From contig JBBSEZ010000599.1 in assembly GCA_038239195.1 (NCBI GenBank), positions 1-5,016 on the forward strand: a DNA stretch of 5,016 nucleotides, given 5' to 3'. The notes under the pieces are model-generated. The model was not told the origin of the DNA, did not search any database, and saw nothing but the letters and a program-made list of their open reading frames with translations. Below are positions 1-5,016 of the stretch, piece after piece (within the stretch, counting starts at the first letter, position 1; each line of letters starts with the position of its first letter). The position numbers and the translations under genes were made by a program. The stretch comes from JBBSEZ01 sp038239195 (GTDB taxonomy: Bacteria > Planctomycetota > Planctomycetia > Gemmatales > Gemmataceae).

Positions 1-1
1 G

Positions 2-2041
2 CGGGACGACGTGGCGGGCTCGCACTGGCTGCTGCACGAGGCGGGCGGCTACGGGACGGGCGGGCTGAGCCTGAGCAGCTACGGCTACGAGCAGGACGGA
101 TCGGACAGTTTCGCCGCGCACGACGCGGCGCAGGAGAGCACGAGCAGCGACACGGGGCAGCAAACCGCGGACGACACGTCGGCGAGCAGCTTCGCCCTGT
201 CGGAGTCGGGCAGCTACGCGCAGGGCAGCTTCGCCTTGACCAACTACCAGGACGACGAGACGACCACGTCGCGGCAGACGTCGAGCGCGACGGGGGCCCA
301 CGCGGCGGGGACGGAGTCGCTGGCGTGGAGGAGCAGCGCCGACGAGCAAGTGCGGGAGAACCTGCACGCGACGGGGGCGTACAACAACGGCCAGCTACAG
401 TTGGTGAGCTACGCGAAGGGGAGCAGCGACGACGCGACGAATGCGTATCAGCAGACGGCCTCGGACGGCACCTCTTCGGAGACCGACTCCGGAGACCAGG
501 CGCATCACGAGACGGACGCGGTGACGGGGACGGGCGCCTGGGGCACGGAGGCGCAGCAGGCGAGCGACACGAGCGACACGCATCAGCAGGTGACGGGGCC
601 GAATGCGTTCCTGTCGAACGTGGACGCGACGGGGGGCTCGGGGACGAGCAGCCAGAGGGCGGCGCCGTTGCCGCAGCAGCCGGCGCCGCCGCCGCTGGCG
701 GAGACAGACGTGCTCCCAGCGCCAAATGGGCCGCCGTTGGGAGAAGCGTTGCCCCCCGCAGCCGCACGCGCGCCTGGTGGCACCGAGGTGGGCCAGGAGC
801 GCCTCCCTGTGAGTTCCGACATCCTATCGCAGATCACAGGGACACAGTTGGCGGGCATCAAGGATGTGGGTGAGGTCATCGGCCGCAGCGTTCTCGAGGC
901 GGTCGGCAACTTCCACCCGACGCCCATCGTGGCAGCGATCGCGCAAGCGATGAGCATCGGCCTCGTCTCCGAAGAGGGAGGAGCGCCGAAGGCGAAGCTT
1001 CCCGCTGCGGCGCCCAAGGAGACTTATTTCGAACAGCTACTGAACGGCCGCCGGATCGATGAAGACAATCCGATGTACTACATGCTGAAAAAACAGTTTG
1101 GTCGCGAATACGCCGGAAGCATCGTCGCATATTACCAGGCGCTGGCACGGAGCAGGCGCCTCCCGGGGGTCCAGCTGAAAGGGGGCAAATACCTGTTCAC
1201 CGACCGTGCGAAGGCGAACAGCTTCCCGGTCGAGGCTGACCTGCGAAAGGAGATGGCAAAGGCGGGGGGTGAGGCCCGCTACATCGCTCGGATTAAAGCA
1301 GAGCGCGAAGCGATCCAGCAGTTTCGAGCGAAAGTCGATCTTTACGCGCAGTCGTGGGACGAGATCCAGAATCGGGTCGGTGACATCCAGTCTCGTGCGC
1401 GAGCAGCACGGAAAAAAGGCTTGGTCGTGGTTACGGTCGGGGACGTCCCCGCTGTCCGAAACAGGGACAATTGGAACCCGGACCTGGACTATCTGATCAC
1501 GCGGTCGGCCTCGTTCGACCGGCTCCTGGCGCGGGCCTTGGAGAAGGCGGAGATGGTGCATCGGCGCCCCGACGCCCAAGGCATCCGGGAACTTCAGGAG
1601 TTGGGTGCGCGGATCGGGCGGACTTACCTCGCCCTGGAGATGTACGCCGCCATCGCATTCATGGTGAAGGAGACCGACGAGGCATTCTGGCAGAAGGTAG
1701 GGAACGTCGATTTCTTCACTACCCGGGACCACCTTGATCCACTCCACCAGCAGATGAGGGTGCTCAAAGGTTTGTTGGATCGCCTCCAACGTGGGAATGC
1801 GGACGTCAGGGAGCCGCTCGCCAAGGCATCTAACTTGCTCGGAAAATACCTCAAGCACGTTGCCGAAACAGACAGAACCCGCGACGTCGTTTTGAAAGTC
1901 CTTGAGATTTATGGGTATGTGACTCTGGCACGCGGGGCCTTTCAGTTTGCCCAGATCGGGGCTAACGCATTGGTCCGACTGCGGCCCCCAGGCGGCGGGG
2001 CCCCTCAACTCGGTTTCGTCGGTGGTCGTCGGTGGTCCTAA
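2..2041 (+). CDS. Polymorphic toxin shell protein, 3' part (repeats, Pro-rich linker, pre-toxin region), frameshifted before its nuclease tip
   Basis: The frame is open from the window edge, so the true start lies upstream; the GTG at 11 sits inside a repeat and is not a convincing start. Counting residues from that GTG, residues 1-215 are Ser/Thr/Gly/Asp/Gln-rich repeats of 55 residues. Residues about 218-265 are a Pro/Ala-rich linker. Residues about 265-655 are a different, mostly helical, charged domain that I cannot assign, ending in a GANALVRLRPPGGG-like hinge. The frame stops at TAA 2039-2041, just past a 10-bp tandem duplication; the downstream frame encodes an AHH nuclease tip. I infer an exported or surface-displayed shell that carried this tip. 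Any signal peptide or secretion domain would lie outside the window. The repeat part is visibly more GC-rich than the pre-toxin part. The shell role is inferred from architecture, not from a recognised family. Confidence 0.8.
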   Translation, partial: RDDVAGSHWLLHEAGGYGTGGLSLSSYGYEQDGSDSFAAHDAAQESTSSDTGQQTADDTSASSFALSESGSYAQGSFALTNYQDDETTTSRQTSSATGAHAAGTESLAWRSSADEQVRENLHATGAYNNGQLQLVSYAKGSSDDATNAYQQTASDGTSSETDSGDQAHHETDAVTGTGAWGTEAQQASDTSDTHQQVTGPNAFLSNVDATGGSGTSSQRAAPLPQQPAPPPLAETDVLPAPNGPPLGEALPPAAARAPGGTEVGQERLPVSSDILSQITGTQLAGIKDVGEVIGRSVLEAVGNFHPTPIVAAIAQAMSIGLVSEEGGAPKAKLPAAAPKETYFEQLLNGRRIDEDNPMYYMLKKQFGREYAGSIVAYYQALARSRRLPGVQLKGGKYLFTDRAKANSFPVEADLRKEMAKAGGEARYIARIKAEREAIQQFRAKVDLYAQSWDEIQNRVGDIQSRARAARKKGLVVVTVGDVPAVRNRDNWNPDLDYLITRSASFDRLLARALEKAEMVHRRPDAQGIRELQELGARIGRTYLALEMYAAIAFMVKETDEAFWQKVGNVDFFTTRDHLDPLHQQMRVLKGLLDRLQRGNADVREPLAKASNLLGKYLKHVAETDRTRDVVLKVLEIYGYVTLARGAFQFAQIGANALVRLRPPGGGAPQLGFVGGRRWS
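11..655 (+). repeat. Degenerate 55-residue (165-bp) protein repeats in the shell
   Basis: Three units align on the motifs LLHEAGGY, ALSESGSY and NLHATGAY. Their tyrosines fall at residues 14, 69 and 124, exactly 55 apart. Each motif is followed by a G-x-L-x-L or G-x-F-x-L strand-like segment, a second Tyr, and a polar Ser/Thr/Asp/Gln stretch. A less regular tail (GTGAWGTEAQQ and after) reaches the Pro-rich linker. The same motif recurs at 4495-5016 (LLEAGS, ALHEAGS) and around 3171-3233 (SYALEHAA). The alternating polar/hydrophobic pattern suggests a beta-rich fibrous stalk, which is an inference. Confidence 0.7.
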
Positions 2042-2534
2042 CCCGCAGTTCGCGCTCTCGCTCGAATCCGGCATCGTCTACCCCCTCGTGAAAGACCTTG
2101 CGGCCGCCGCCCGGCTGACGGGCTCGGCGGTTCTCATGGTCGGGGCAGGTGGCGGTGGCGGCGCCAAGTTGCCCTCTCTGAGCCGAAACGGCAACACGGG
2201 CGACACCTCGAAAAATGGGACGGCCCTCCGGAAGAACATGGAGAACCAGGGGGAAGTCTTTTCCGAGGGGGACTACGCACACCACATCGTGCCCAGCACG
2301 CATCCCCGTGCCGAGGAGGCTCGTCTCATCCTGGAAAAGTTTGGCATTCGCATCAATGACGCTGCGAACGGCGTGCGTCTGCCCTTTGAACTTCACTACG
2401 GCAAGGGCCTCCACTCTACCAACGGGATCAACAAGATGACCGCCCTGTTACGGGTCGCCACGACTAAGCAGGATGCCCTGAGGATCTTGCGCCGCTTAGC
2501 TCGCCTGGAAAAGGCTGGAGAGTTGTTGCCCTGA
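1947..2534 (+). CDS. AHH-family HNH nuclease toxin tip, separated from its shell by a frameshift
   Basis: The C-terminal part matches the AHH nuclease family (HNH/Endonuclease VII superfamily), metal-dependent DNA/RNA-cutting domains common as polymorphic toxin tips. Counting from the TTG at 1947, the motif AHHIVP is at residues 111-116, then GIRINDAANGVRLP at 133-146 and an H-x5-H pair at H150/H156 (HYGKGLH), followed by a helical tail. H112, H113, N137 and H156 are the likely catalytic or metal-binding set. Residues 1 to about 30 overlap the shell gene and are probably not genuine protein. Real tip sequence starts near PNPQFAL (about 2037), with a hydrophobic Gly-rich stretch (residues 60-72) before the nuclease. 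No good Shine-Dalgarno precedes the possible starts (TTG 1947, GTG 2022, ATG 2136), so separate translation is doubtful. Best read as the 3' end of the upstream gene. imm1 follows after 17 nt. Confidence 0.8.
   Translation: MPRSGLTHWSDCGPQAAGPLNSVSSVVVGGPNPQFALSLESGIVYPLVKDLAAAARLTGSAVLMVGAGGGGGAKLPSLSRNGNTGDTSKNGTALRKNMENQGEVFSEGDYAHHIVPSTHPRAEEARLILEKFGIRINDAANGVRLPFELHYGKGLHSTNGINKMTALLRVATTKQDALRILRRLARLEKAGELLP
2016..2037 (+). repeat. Perfect 10-bp tandem duplication causing the shell/tip frameshift
   Basis: The unit TCGTCGGTGG occupies 2016-2025 and again 2026-2035, and the period continues two more bases (TC). Ten is not a multiple of three, so the second copy shifts the frame and the shell stops at 2039-2041. 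Deleting one copy gives F-V-G-G-P-N-P-Q-F-A, which runs from the shell frame straight into the nuclease-tip frame. Confidence 0.9.
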
Positions 2535-2539
2535 GAAAT

Positions 2540-2546
2540 GGGGAGA
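2540..2546 (+). promoter_or_regulatory. Ribosome binding site of imm1
   Basis: GGGGAGA lies 5 nt upstream of ATG 2552, in the 17-nt gap after the toxin stop. It fixes the imm1 start and gives the immunity gene its own translation signal, independent of the frameshifted toxin. Confidence 0.6.
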
Positions 2547-2550
2547 ATCC

Positions 2551-3076
2551 GATGGTGGTGTACCAGTTCATCCAGGACTCCGATGCCTACAACTACCTGG
2601 ACAACCGAGGCGACTGGGCAGCCTTGGAGCGGGGCAAGCCGCTGGCGCGCTCCTGGCGGCCTCCCCGCGTCGGCGTCGATGAGCACGCCGGCAGGTGGCC
2701 CGATTTCCCCTCGCTGCTGCTCTCCATCCCTGTCTTCAGCGCACGCGCCTGGGAGACGCTACGGCCGCTTGTCGGAGCGAGCGTGGAGGCGCTGCCGCTG
2801 GACTGCCCCGCCGGCCCCTCTTACTTCGCCATCAACGTCCTCGACCACGTCGAAGCGCTCGACCACGACCGCTCCGAAGTCGAGCGCTTCGATGACGGGC
2901 GGGTCATGGCGGTCGATTTCTACGCCTTCAAGCCTGGACTGCTGAGAGGCAAGCACGTCTTCAAGCTCCCCGAGACCGCTCGGATCGAGGTTCTGGTGTC
3001 TAACGATTTCAAGGAACTGGTAGAAAAGCATTGCCTGACGGGCCTTATCTTCAAAGAGTTGGGTTCCGCCTCGTGA
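2551..3076 (+). repeat. Direct repeat with 3911-4436 (imm1/imm3 duplication)
   Basis: The segment is collinear and equal in length with 3911-4436. It has no gaps, two perfect blocks of 67 and 58 nt, and a divergent patch at 2873-2920. Two such homologous copies in direct orientation 1,360 bp apart could recombine and delete imm2 together with the toxin remnant. Confidence 0.8.
2552..3076 (+). CDS. Imm11-family (DUF1629-like) immunity protein, copy 1
   Basis: A 174-residue soluble protein without signal peptide or membrane segment, predicted to act in the cytoplasm by binding and neutralising the adjacent AHH nuclease. The family call rests on the overall Imm11/DUF1629 look: an N-terminal YxFxxDxDxYxYLDN-type start, a central YFAINVLDHVEALD block (residues 91-104), and a C-terminal FKLPET...LVS.DFKELVEKH..TGL.FKEL signature (137-170). 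Imm11 proteins are known partners of polymorphic nuclease toxins; that this copy neutralises this toxin is inferred from position. It starts 17 nt after the toxin stop, behind a good ribosome binding site. By hand count it is about 88% identical to copy 3 (153/174) and about 64% to copy 2 (112/174). Residues 108-123 resemble copy 2 more than copy 3, hinting at gene conversion. Confidence 0.85.
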   Translation: MVVYQFIQDSDAYNYLDNRGDWAALERGKPLARSWRPPRVGVDEHAGRWPDFPSLLLSIPVFSARAWETLRPLVGASVEALPLDCPAGPSYFAINVLDHVEALDHDRSEVERFDDGRVMAVDFYAFKPGLLRGKHVFKLPETARIEVLVSNDFKELVEKHCLTGLIFKELGSAS

Positions 3077-3333
3077 GCAGGGAGGATGGGCCACGCCGGC
3101 AGCTTCAGCCAGTCCGACAGCTGCGCCCAGACGACCACCTTCGCGCGCACGCACTCGGCGCTGCTCGTCCGGAGCGGCGGGGACAGTTACGCGTTGGAGC
3201 ATGCGGCCCAGTGGTCGCTGGGCACCTACGCCCTGAGCCCTGAACGTCTACCGCCTGGACGAGAAACAGCAGGCGCTCAACATCTTAGCCCCGCTTCAGA
3301 AGATTGGAGAAAGCTGGGAGGTTGTTGCCCTGA
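3077..3333 (+). pseudogene. Decayed toxin remnant: shell-repeat piece plus frameshifted AHH tip tail
   Basis: From 3086 one frame reads shell-like sequence (GSFSQSDS, then GGDSYALEHAAQ and LGTYALS). From about 3240 another frame reads K-Q-Q-A-L-N-I-L, matching K-Q-D-A-L-R-I-L near the end of the intact tip. Across one extra base, the third frame ends L-E-K-A-G-R-L-L-P-stop, against L-E-K-A-G-E-L-L-P-stop in the intact tip. The last 28 nt (3306-3333) match 2507-2534 at 24 positions without gaps, stop codon included. The catalytic AHH part is missing. It sits immediately before imm2 with an 18-nt gap, as the intact tip sits before imm1. Read as the residue of imm2's original toxin after most of the tip was deleted. 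An open frame 3086-3352 exists but mixes these pieces and is unlikely to encode a functional protein. Confidence 0.7.
3094..3112 (+). repeat. Shared flank downstream of imm1 (matches flank of imm3)
   Basis: This 19-nt stretch matches 4456-4474 at 17 positions, in each case about 20 nt after the immunity stop codon. It encodes shell-like G-S-F-S-Q here and R-S-F-S-Q at the other copy. It shows that the duplicated unit of imm1 and imm3 carried following shell sequence with it. Confidence 0.55.
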
Positions 3334-3338
3334 CGCTT

Positions 3339-3342
3339 GGAG
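3339..3342 (+). promoter_or_regulatory. Probable ribosome binding site of imm2
   Basis: GGAG lies 9 nt upstream of ATG 3352, within the 18-nt gap after the remnant toxin stop at 3331-3333. It is weaker than the sites of the other two immunity genes but at an acceptable distance. Confidence 0.4.
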
Positions 3343-3351
3343 TGATGTTTA

Positions 3352-3873
3352 ATGAAGATATACAGATATGTTCCAGACGTGGACGAGTACGATTGTCTCG
3401 ATAACGTTGGCGACTGGTCGGCGTTCGACCAAGGCGTCCGTTTGGCCCCCCACTGGCGCCCAACCCGGGTAGCGGTGGACGCACGCGCCGGTCGATCAGG
3501 TGACTTCCCCTCTCTGTTAGGCGCGATCCCCGTCCTCAGCGCGCGTGCCTGGAAGGCGCTCCAGGGGCTGATTGGTGAGAGGGTCGAGGCGCTGCCGCTG
3601 GATTGCGCCGCCGGCCCCTACTTCGCCATCAACGTCCTCGATCACATCGACGCGCTTGACTACCCTCGCTCGGAGGTCGAGCGCTTCGACGACGGCGGCG
3701 TCATGGCGATTGACTCCTACGCCTTCAAGCCGAAAGTTCTCCAAGGTAGGCACATTTTCAAGCTCCCCGAGACGGCCCCGGCCGAGACGCTCGTGTCCGG
3801 CGAGCTCAAGGCGCTGGTCGAGAAGCACAAGTTGAAGGGGCTGCGCTTCGATGAGTTGGGGGAAGCTCGCTAG
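3352..3873 (+). CDS. Imm11-family (DUF1629-like) immunity protein, copy 2 (divergent)
   Basis: A 173-residue cytoplasmic-type protein with the same layout as copies 1 and 3: an N-terminal Y-D-C-L-D-N-V-G-D-W block, DFPSLL (51-56), YFAINVLDHIDALD (90-103), SEVERFDDGGVMAIDSYAFKP-type core, and a C-terminal FKLPET...LVS.ELKALVEKHKLKGLRF.EL signature. It is about 64% identical to copy 1 by hand alignment, with one residue deleted after PAAGP. It follows the relic of an AHH tip, so it was probably the cognate immunity gene of that lost toxin and is now an orphan. The intact frame despite a ruined toxin suggests continued selection, perhaps for protection against neighbours still carrying that toxin. 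It differs most from the other copies in the N-terminal third. The next gene starts 38 nt later. Confidence 0.82.
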   Translation: MKIYRYVPDVDEYDCLDNVGDWSAFDQGVRLAPHWRPTRVAVDARAGRSGDFPSLLGAIPVLSARAWKALQGLIGERVEALPLDCAAGPYFAINVLDHIDALDYPRSEVERFDDGGVMAIDSYAFKPKVLQGRHIFKLPETAPAETLVSGELKALVEKHKLKGLRFDELGEAR

Positions 3874-3897
3874 AGTCGCGGGCGCAACCACAGGTGC

Positions 3898-3906
3898 GGG
3901 GGAGGG
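3898..3906 (+). promoter_or_regulatory. Ribosome binding site of imm3 (decides its start)
   Basis: The purine-rich GGGGGAGGG ends 5 nt before ATG 3912. An upstream in-frame GTG at 3894 would swallow this site and add six residues absent from copy 1, so ATG 3912 is preferred. That gives 174 residues, the same as imm1. Confidence 0.65.
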
Positions 3907-3911
3907 TTGTG

Positions 3912-4436
3912 ATGGTGGTGTACCAGTTCATCCAGGACTCCGATGCCTACAACTACCTGGACAACCGAGGCGACTGGACCGCGCTGGAGCAGGGCAAGCC
4001 GCTGGCGCGCTCCTGGGGGCCTCCCAGCGTCGGCGTCGATGAGCACGCCGGCAGGTGGCCCGATTTCCCCTCGCTGCTGCTCTCTATCCCCGTCTTCAGC
4101 GCGCGAGCCTGGGGGGTACTGCGCCCGCTAGTTGGCGCGAGCGTGGAGGCGCTACCGTTGGACTGCCCCGCTGGTCCCTCTTACTTCGCTATCAACGTCC
4201 TCGACCACGTCGAAGCGCTCGACCACGACCGCTCCGCGATTGTCCGGTTCACCGACGGCGGCATCATGATGGTCGATTCATACGCCTTCAAGCCAGGGCT
4301 ACTGAACGGCAAGCACATGTTCAAGCTTCCCGAGACCGCCACGATTGAGGTTCTGGTTTCCGGCGATTTCAAGGAACTGGTGGAAAGGCATCGCCTGACG
4401 GGCCTTCTCTTCAAAGAGTTGGGTTCCGCCTCATGA
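3912..4436 (+). CDS. Imm11-family (DUF1629-like) immunity protein, copy 3 (recent duplicate of copy 1)
   Basis: A 174-residue protein of exactly the same length as imm1, differing at 21 residues by hand count. The first 67 nt around the start (3911-3977) are identical to 2551-2617, and another 58-nt block matches 2667-2724 perfectly. Eight of the 21 changes cluster in residues 108-123, where copy 3 has SAIVRFTDGGIMMVDS. Smaller clusters lie at residues 23-39 and 68-69. The C-terminal FKLPET...LVS.DFKELVE signature is kept. As an Imm11-type protein it should bind a nuclease tip in the cytoplasm; its partner is unknown because no toxin or remnant precedes it. It follows imm2 after 38 nt, probably in the same transcript. 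The clustered changes suggest a shift of toxin specificity. The stop TGA overlaps an ATG at 4433 (ATGA), which opens only a 48-codon frame. Confidence 0.85.
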   Translation: MVVYQFIQDSDAYNYLDNRGDWTALEQGKPLARSWGPPSVGVDEHAGRWPDFPSLLLSIPVFSARAWGVLRPLVGASVEALPLDCPAGPSYFAINVLDHVEALDHDRSAIVRFTDGGIMMVDSYAFKPGLLNGKHMFKLPETATIEVLVSGDFKELVERHRLTGLLFKELGSAS

Positions 4437-4455
4437 GTGGGTCGGAGAGGGGGCC

Positions 4456-4474
4456 CGCCAGAAGCTTCAGCCAG
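4456..4474 (+). repeat. Shared flank downstream of imm3 (matches 3094-3112)
   Basis: It matches the flank behind imm1 at 17 of 19 positions and begins 19 nt after the imm3 stop (4436). Together with imm1/imm3 it marks one duplicated unit of immunity gene plus following shell piece. Confidence 0.55.
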
Positions 4475-4482
4475 GTCGGTAG

Positions 4483-5016
4483 CCTCAAGAAACCATCTCC
4501 GACGCCGCGAGCGCCAGTTTCCTCTTCGACGAGGCGGCCCAGGGGACGTTCTCGCTTCTCGAAGCGGGCAGCAACCTGAACGGCACGAGCGGGACGATGA
4601 GCCTGGGTTGCATGCCGATGGGCATGCCTGGCCCGTCCGGCCCCCCGGGCGGGCCGATCAGCCTGGCCTCTGTCGTCTACAGCGAGAGCGGCAGCGACAC
4701 CTGGGCCTTCCACCAGACAGCGTTGCACACCTTCAGCGGGACGGGGAACAACCTCGCCAACAGCATCGTCTCGAACGACAGCGTCAGCGCCTTCTCGTCG
4801 CAGGAGCCCCAGAACCAAAGCGGCACGAGCTCGGCGACGTGGGACCAGAGCGGGGCGGGCAGCTACGCGCTGCACGAGGCCGGCAGCGGCGGGATGGGGG
4901 GCGTGACCTTCTCCCTGGTGGACCAGCACGAGACCGCCACGGGCACGTTCGCCGATCGGGAAGCGGGGACGGGCAGCCTCTCGGCCAGCGACGGCACGAC
5001 CGACGCGAGCAGCGAC
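4483..5016 (+). pseudogene. Toxin shell-repeat fragment, 5' broken, running off the window
   Basis: After TAG 4480-4482 one frame is open to the window end (codons from 4483). It reads SDAASASFLFDEAAQGTF, LLEAGS, a short collagen-like Gly/Pro/Met patch (about 4606-4656), SESGSDTWAFHQT, SYALHEAGS and GTGSLSASDGT. These are the same kind of repeats as in the shell at 11-655. The first ATG in this frame is at 4597, in mid-repeat, with no clear ribosome binding site. Shell-like S-F-S-Q just upstream (4463-4474) lies in another frame, so a frame break falls around 4475-4495. I read it as a displaced shell fragment left by cassette insertion. Alternatively it is the broken front of another shell/tip unit continuing beyond the window, and the label pseudogene depends on what follows. 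It extends past 5016. Confidence 0.6.
4610..4627 (+). repeat. Perfect 7-bp inverted repeat with 4-nt loop inside the shell fragment
   Basis: GCATGCC (4610-4616), loop GATG, then GGCATGC (4621-4627). It lies in the Met/Gly/Pro patch and is followed by a second GC-rich self-complementary stretch (about 4629-4656). There is no T-tract, so it is not a canonical terminator; it may be only a by-product of the Gly/Pro codons. Confidence 0.35.

Noticed and set aside
325..873. Plus-strand open frame of 182 codons overlapping the shell repeats
   Set aside because: Arg/Gly/Ala-rich shadow frame within the repeat-coding frame; no motif.
1411..1420. Six-A run as a possible -1 slippery site in the shell gene
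   Set aside because: The zero frame reads CGG AAA AAA GGC, which does not fit the X XXY YYZ arrangement, and the shell frame continues normally past it.
2036..2042. Programmed +1 frameshift at TCC TAA C to join shell and tip
   Set aside because: Possible in principle, but the 10-bp duplication explains the break fully and the slip codon does not resemble the known CTT TGA C type; kept only as an alternative in the finding.
1037..2074. Long minus-strand open frame (345 codons) opposite the shell gene
   Set aside because: It mirrors the codon pattern of the plus-strand coding region, is Pro/Arg/Leu-rich with no recognisable domain, and the plus-strand reading has clear domain structure and context.
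4433..4579. 48-codon frame starting in the ATGA overlap with the imm3 stop
   Set aside because: Apart from a shell-like S-F-S-Q near its start it becomes an Arg/Ser/Pro-rich shadow of the repeat frame; best seen as part of the broken shell fragment.
4629..4656. GC-rich self-complementary stretch as a transcription terminator
   Set aside because: No T-tract follows, and it lies inside an open Gly/Pro-coding stretch.
4411..4929. Minus-strand open frame (172 codons) opposite the shell fragment
   Set aside because: Ala/Arg/His/Val-rich composition is typical of the complement of GC-rich Ser/Gly repeats; the plus frame carries the repeat motifs.

Overview
The window is GC-rich and holds a single-strand (+) polymorphic-toxin locus. 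In order it contains the 3' part of a large repeat-built toxin shell, an AHH-type HNH nuclease tip, and three tandem paralogues of an Imm11 (DUF1629-like) immunity protein. Pieces of a second, decayed shell/tip lie between and after the immunity genes. Very high GC, Ser/Thr/Gly/Asp-rich repeat shells and Imm11-type proteins suggest a planctomycete (Gemmata-like) or, less likely, a myxobacterium. This is an inference from protein style; no phylogenetic marker is present.

Layout. Positions 2-2041 are the 3' part of a shell gene that enters from outside the window: 55-residue repeats, a Pro-rich linker, then a roughly 400-residue helical pre-toxin region I cannot assign. At 2016-2037 a perfect 10-bp tandem duplication throws the shell out of frame, so it stops at 2041. 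The nuclease tip continues in the next frame to 2534. Removing one 10-bp copy joins shell and tip exactly, so the ancestral gene was one polypeptide. imm1 (2552-3076) follows after 17 nt.

3077-3333 is a toxin graveyard: a short piece of shell repeat followed by a frameshifted end of an AHH tip whose last 28 nt match the intact tip's end at 24 positions. It leads into imm2 (3352-3873). imm3 (3912-4436) follows imm2 directly, without a toxin remnant, and is about 88% identical in protein to imm1 (hand count). From 4437 to the window end shell-repeat sequence resumes without a credible start, again with a frame break near its beginning, and runs off the window.

How it fits together. The usual model for such loci is that the shell displays or delivers a C-terminal nuclease into competitors while the immunity protein protects the producer and its kin. 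Here the array looks like successive tip-plus-immunity cassette turnover: older cassettes were pushed downstream, their toxins decayed, and their immunity genes were kept. The current tip appears uncoupled from its shell by the 10-bp duplication, which could be inactivation, a reversible slippage switch or an assembly error. No promoter, terminator, tRNA, CRISPR array or transposase was seen.
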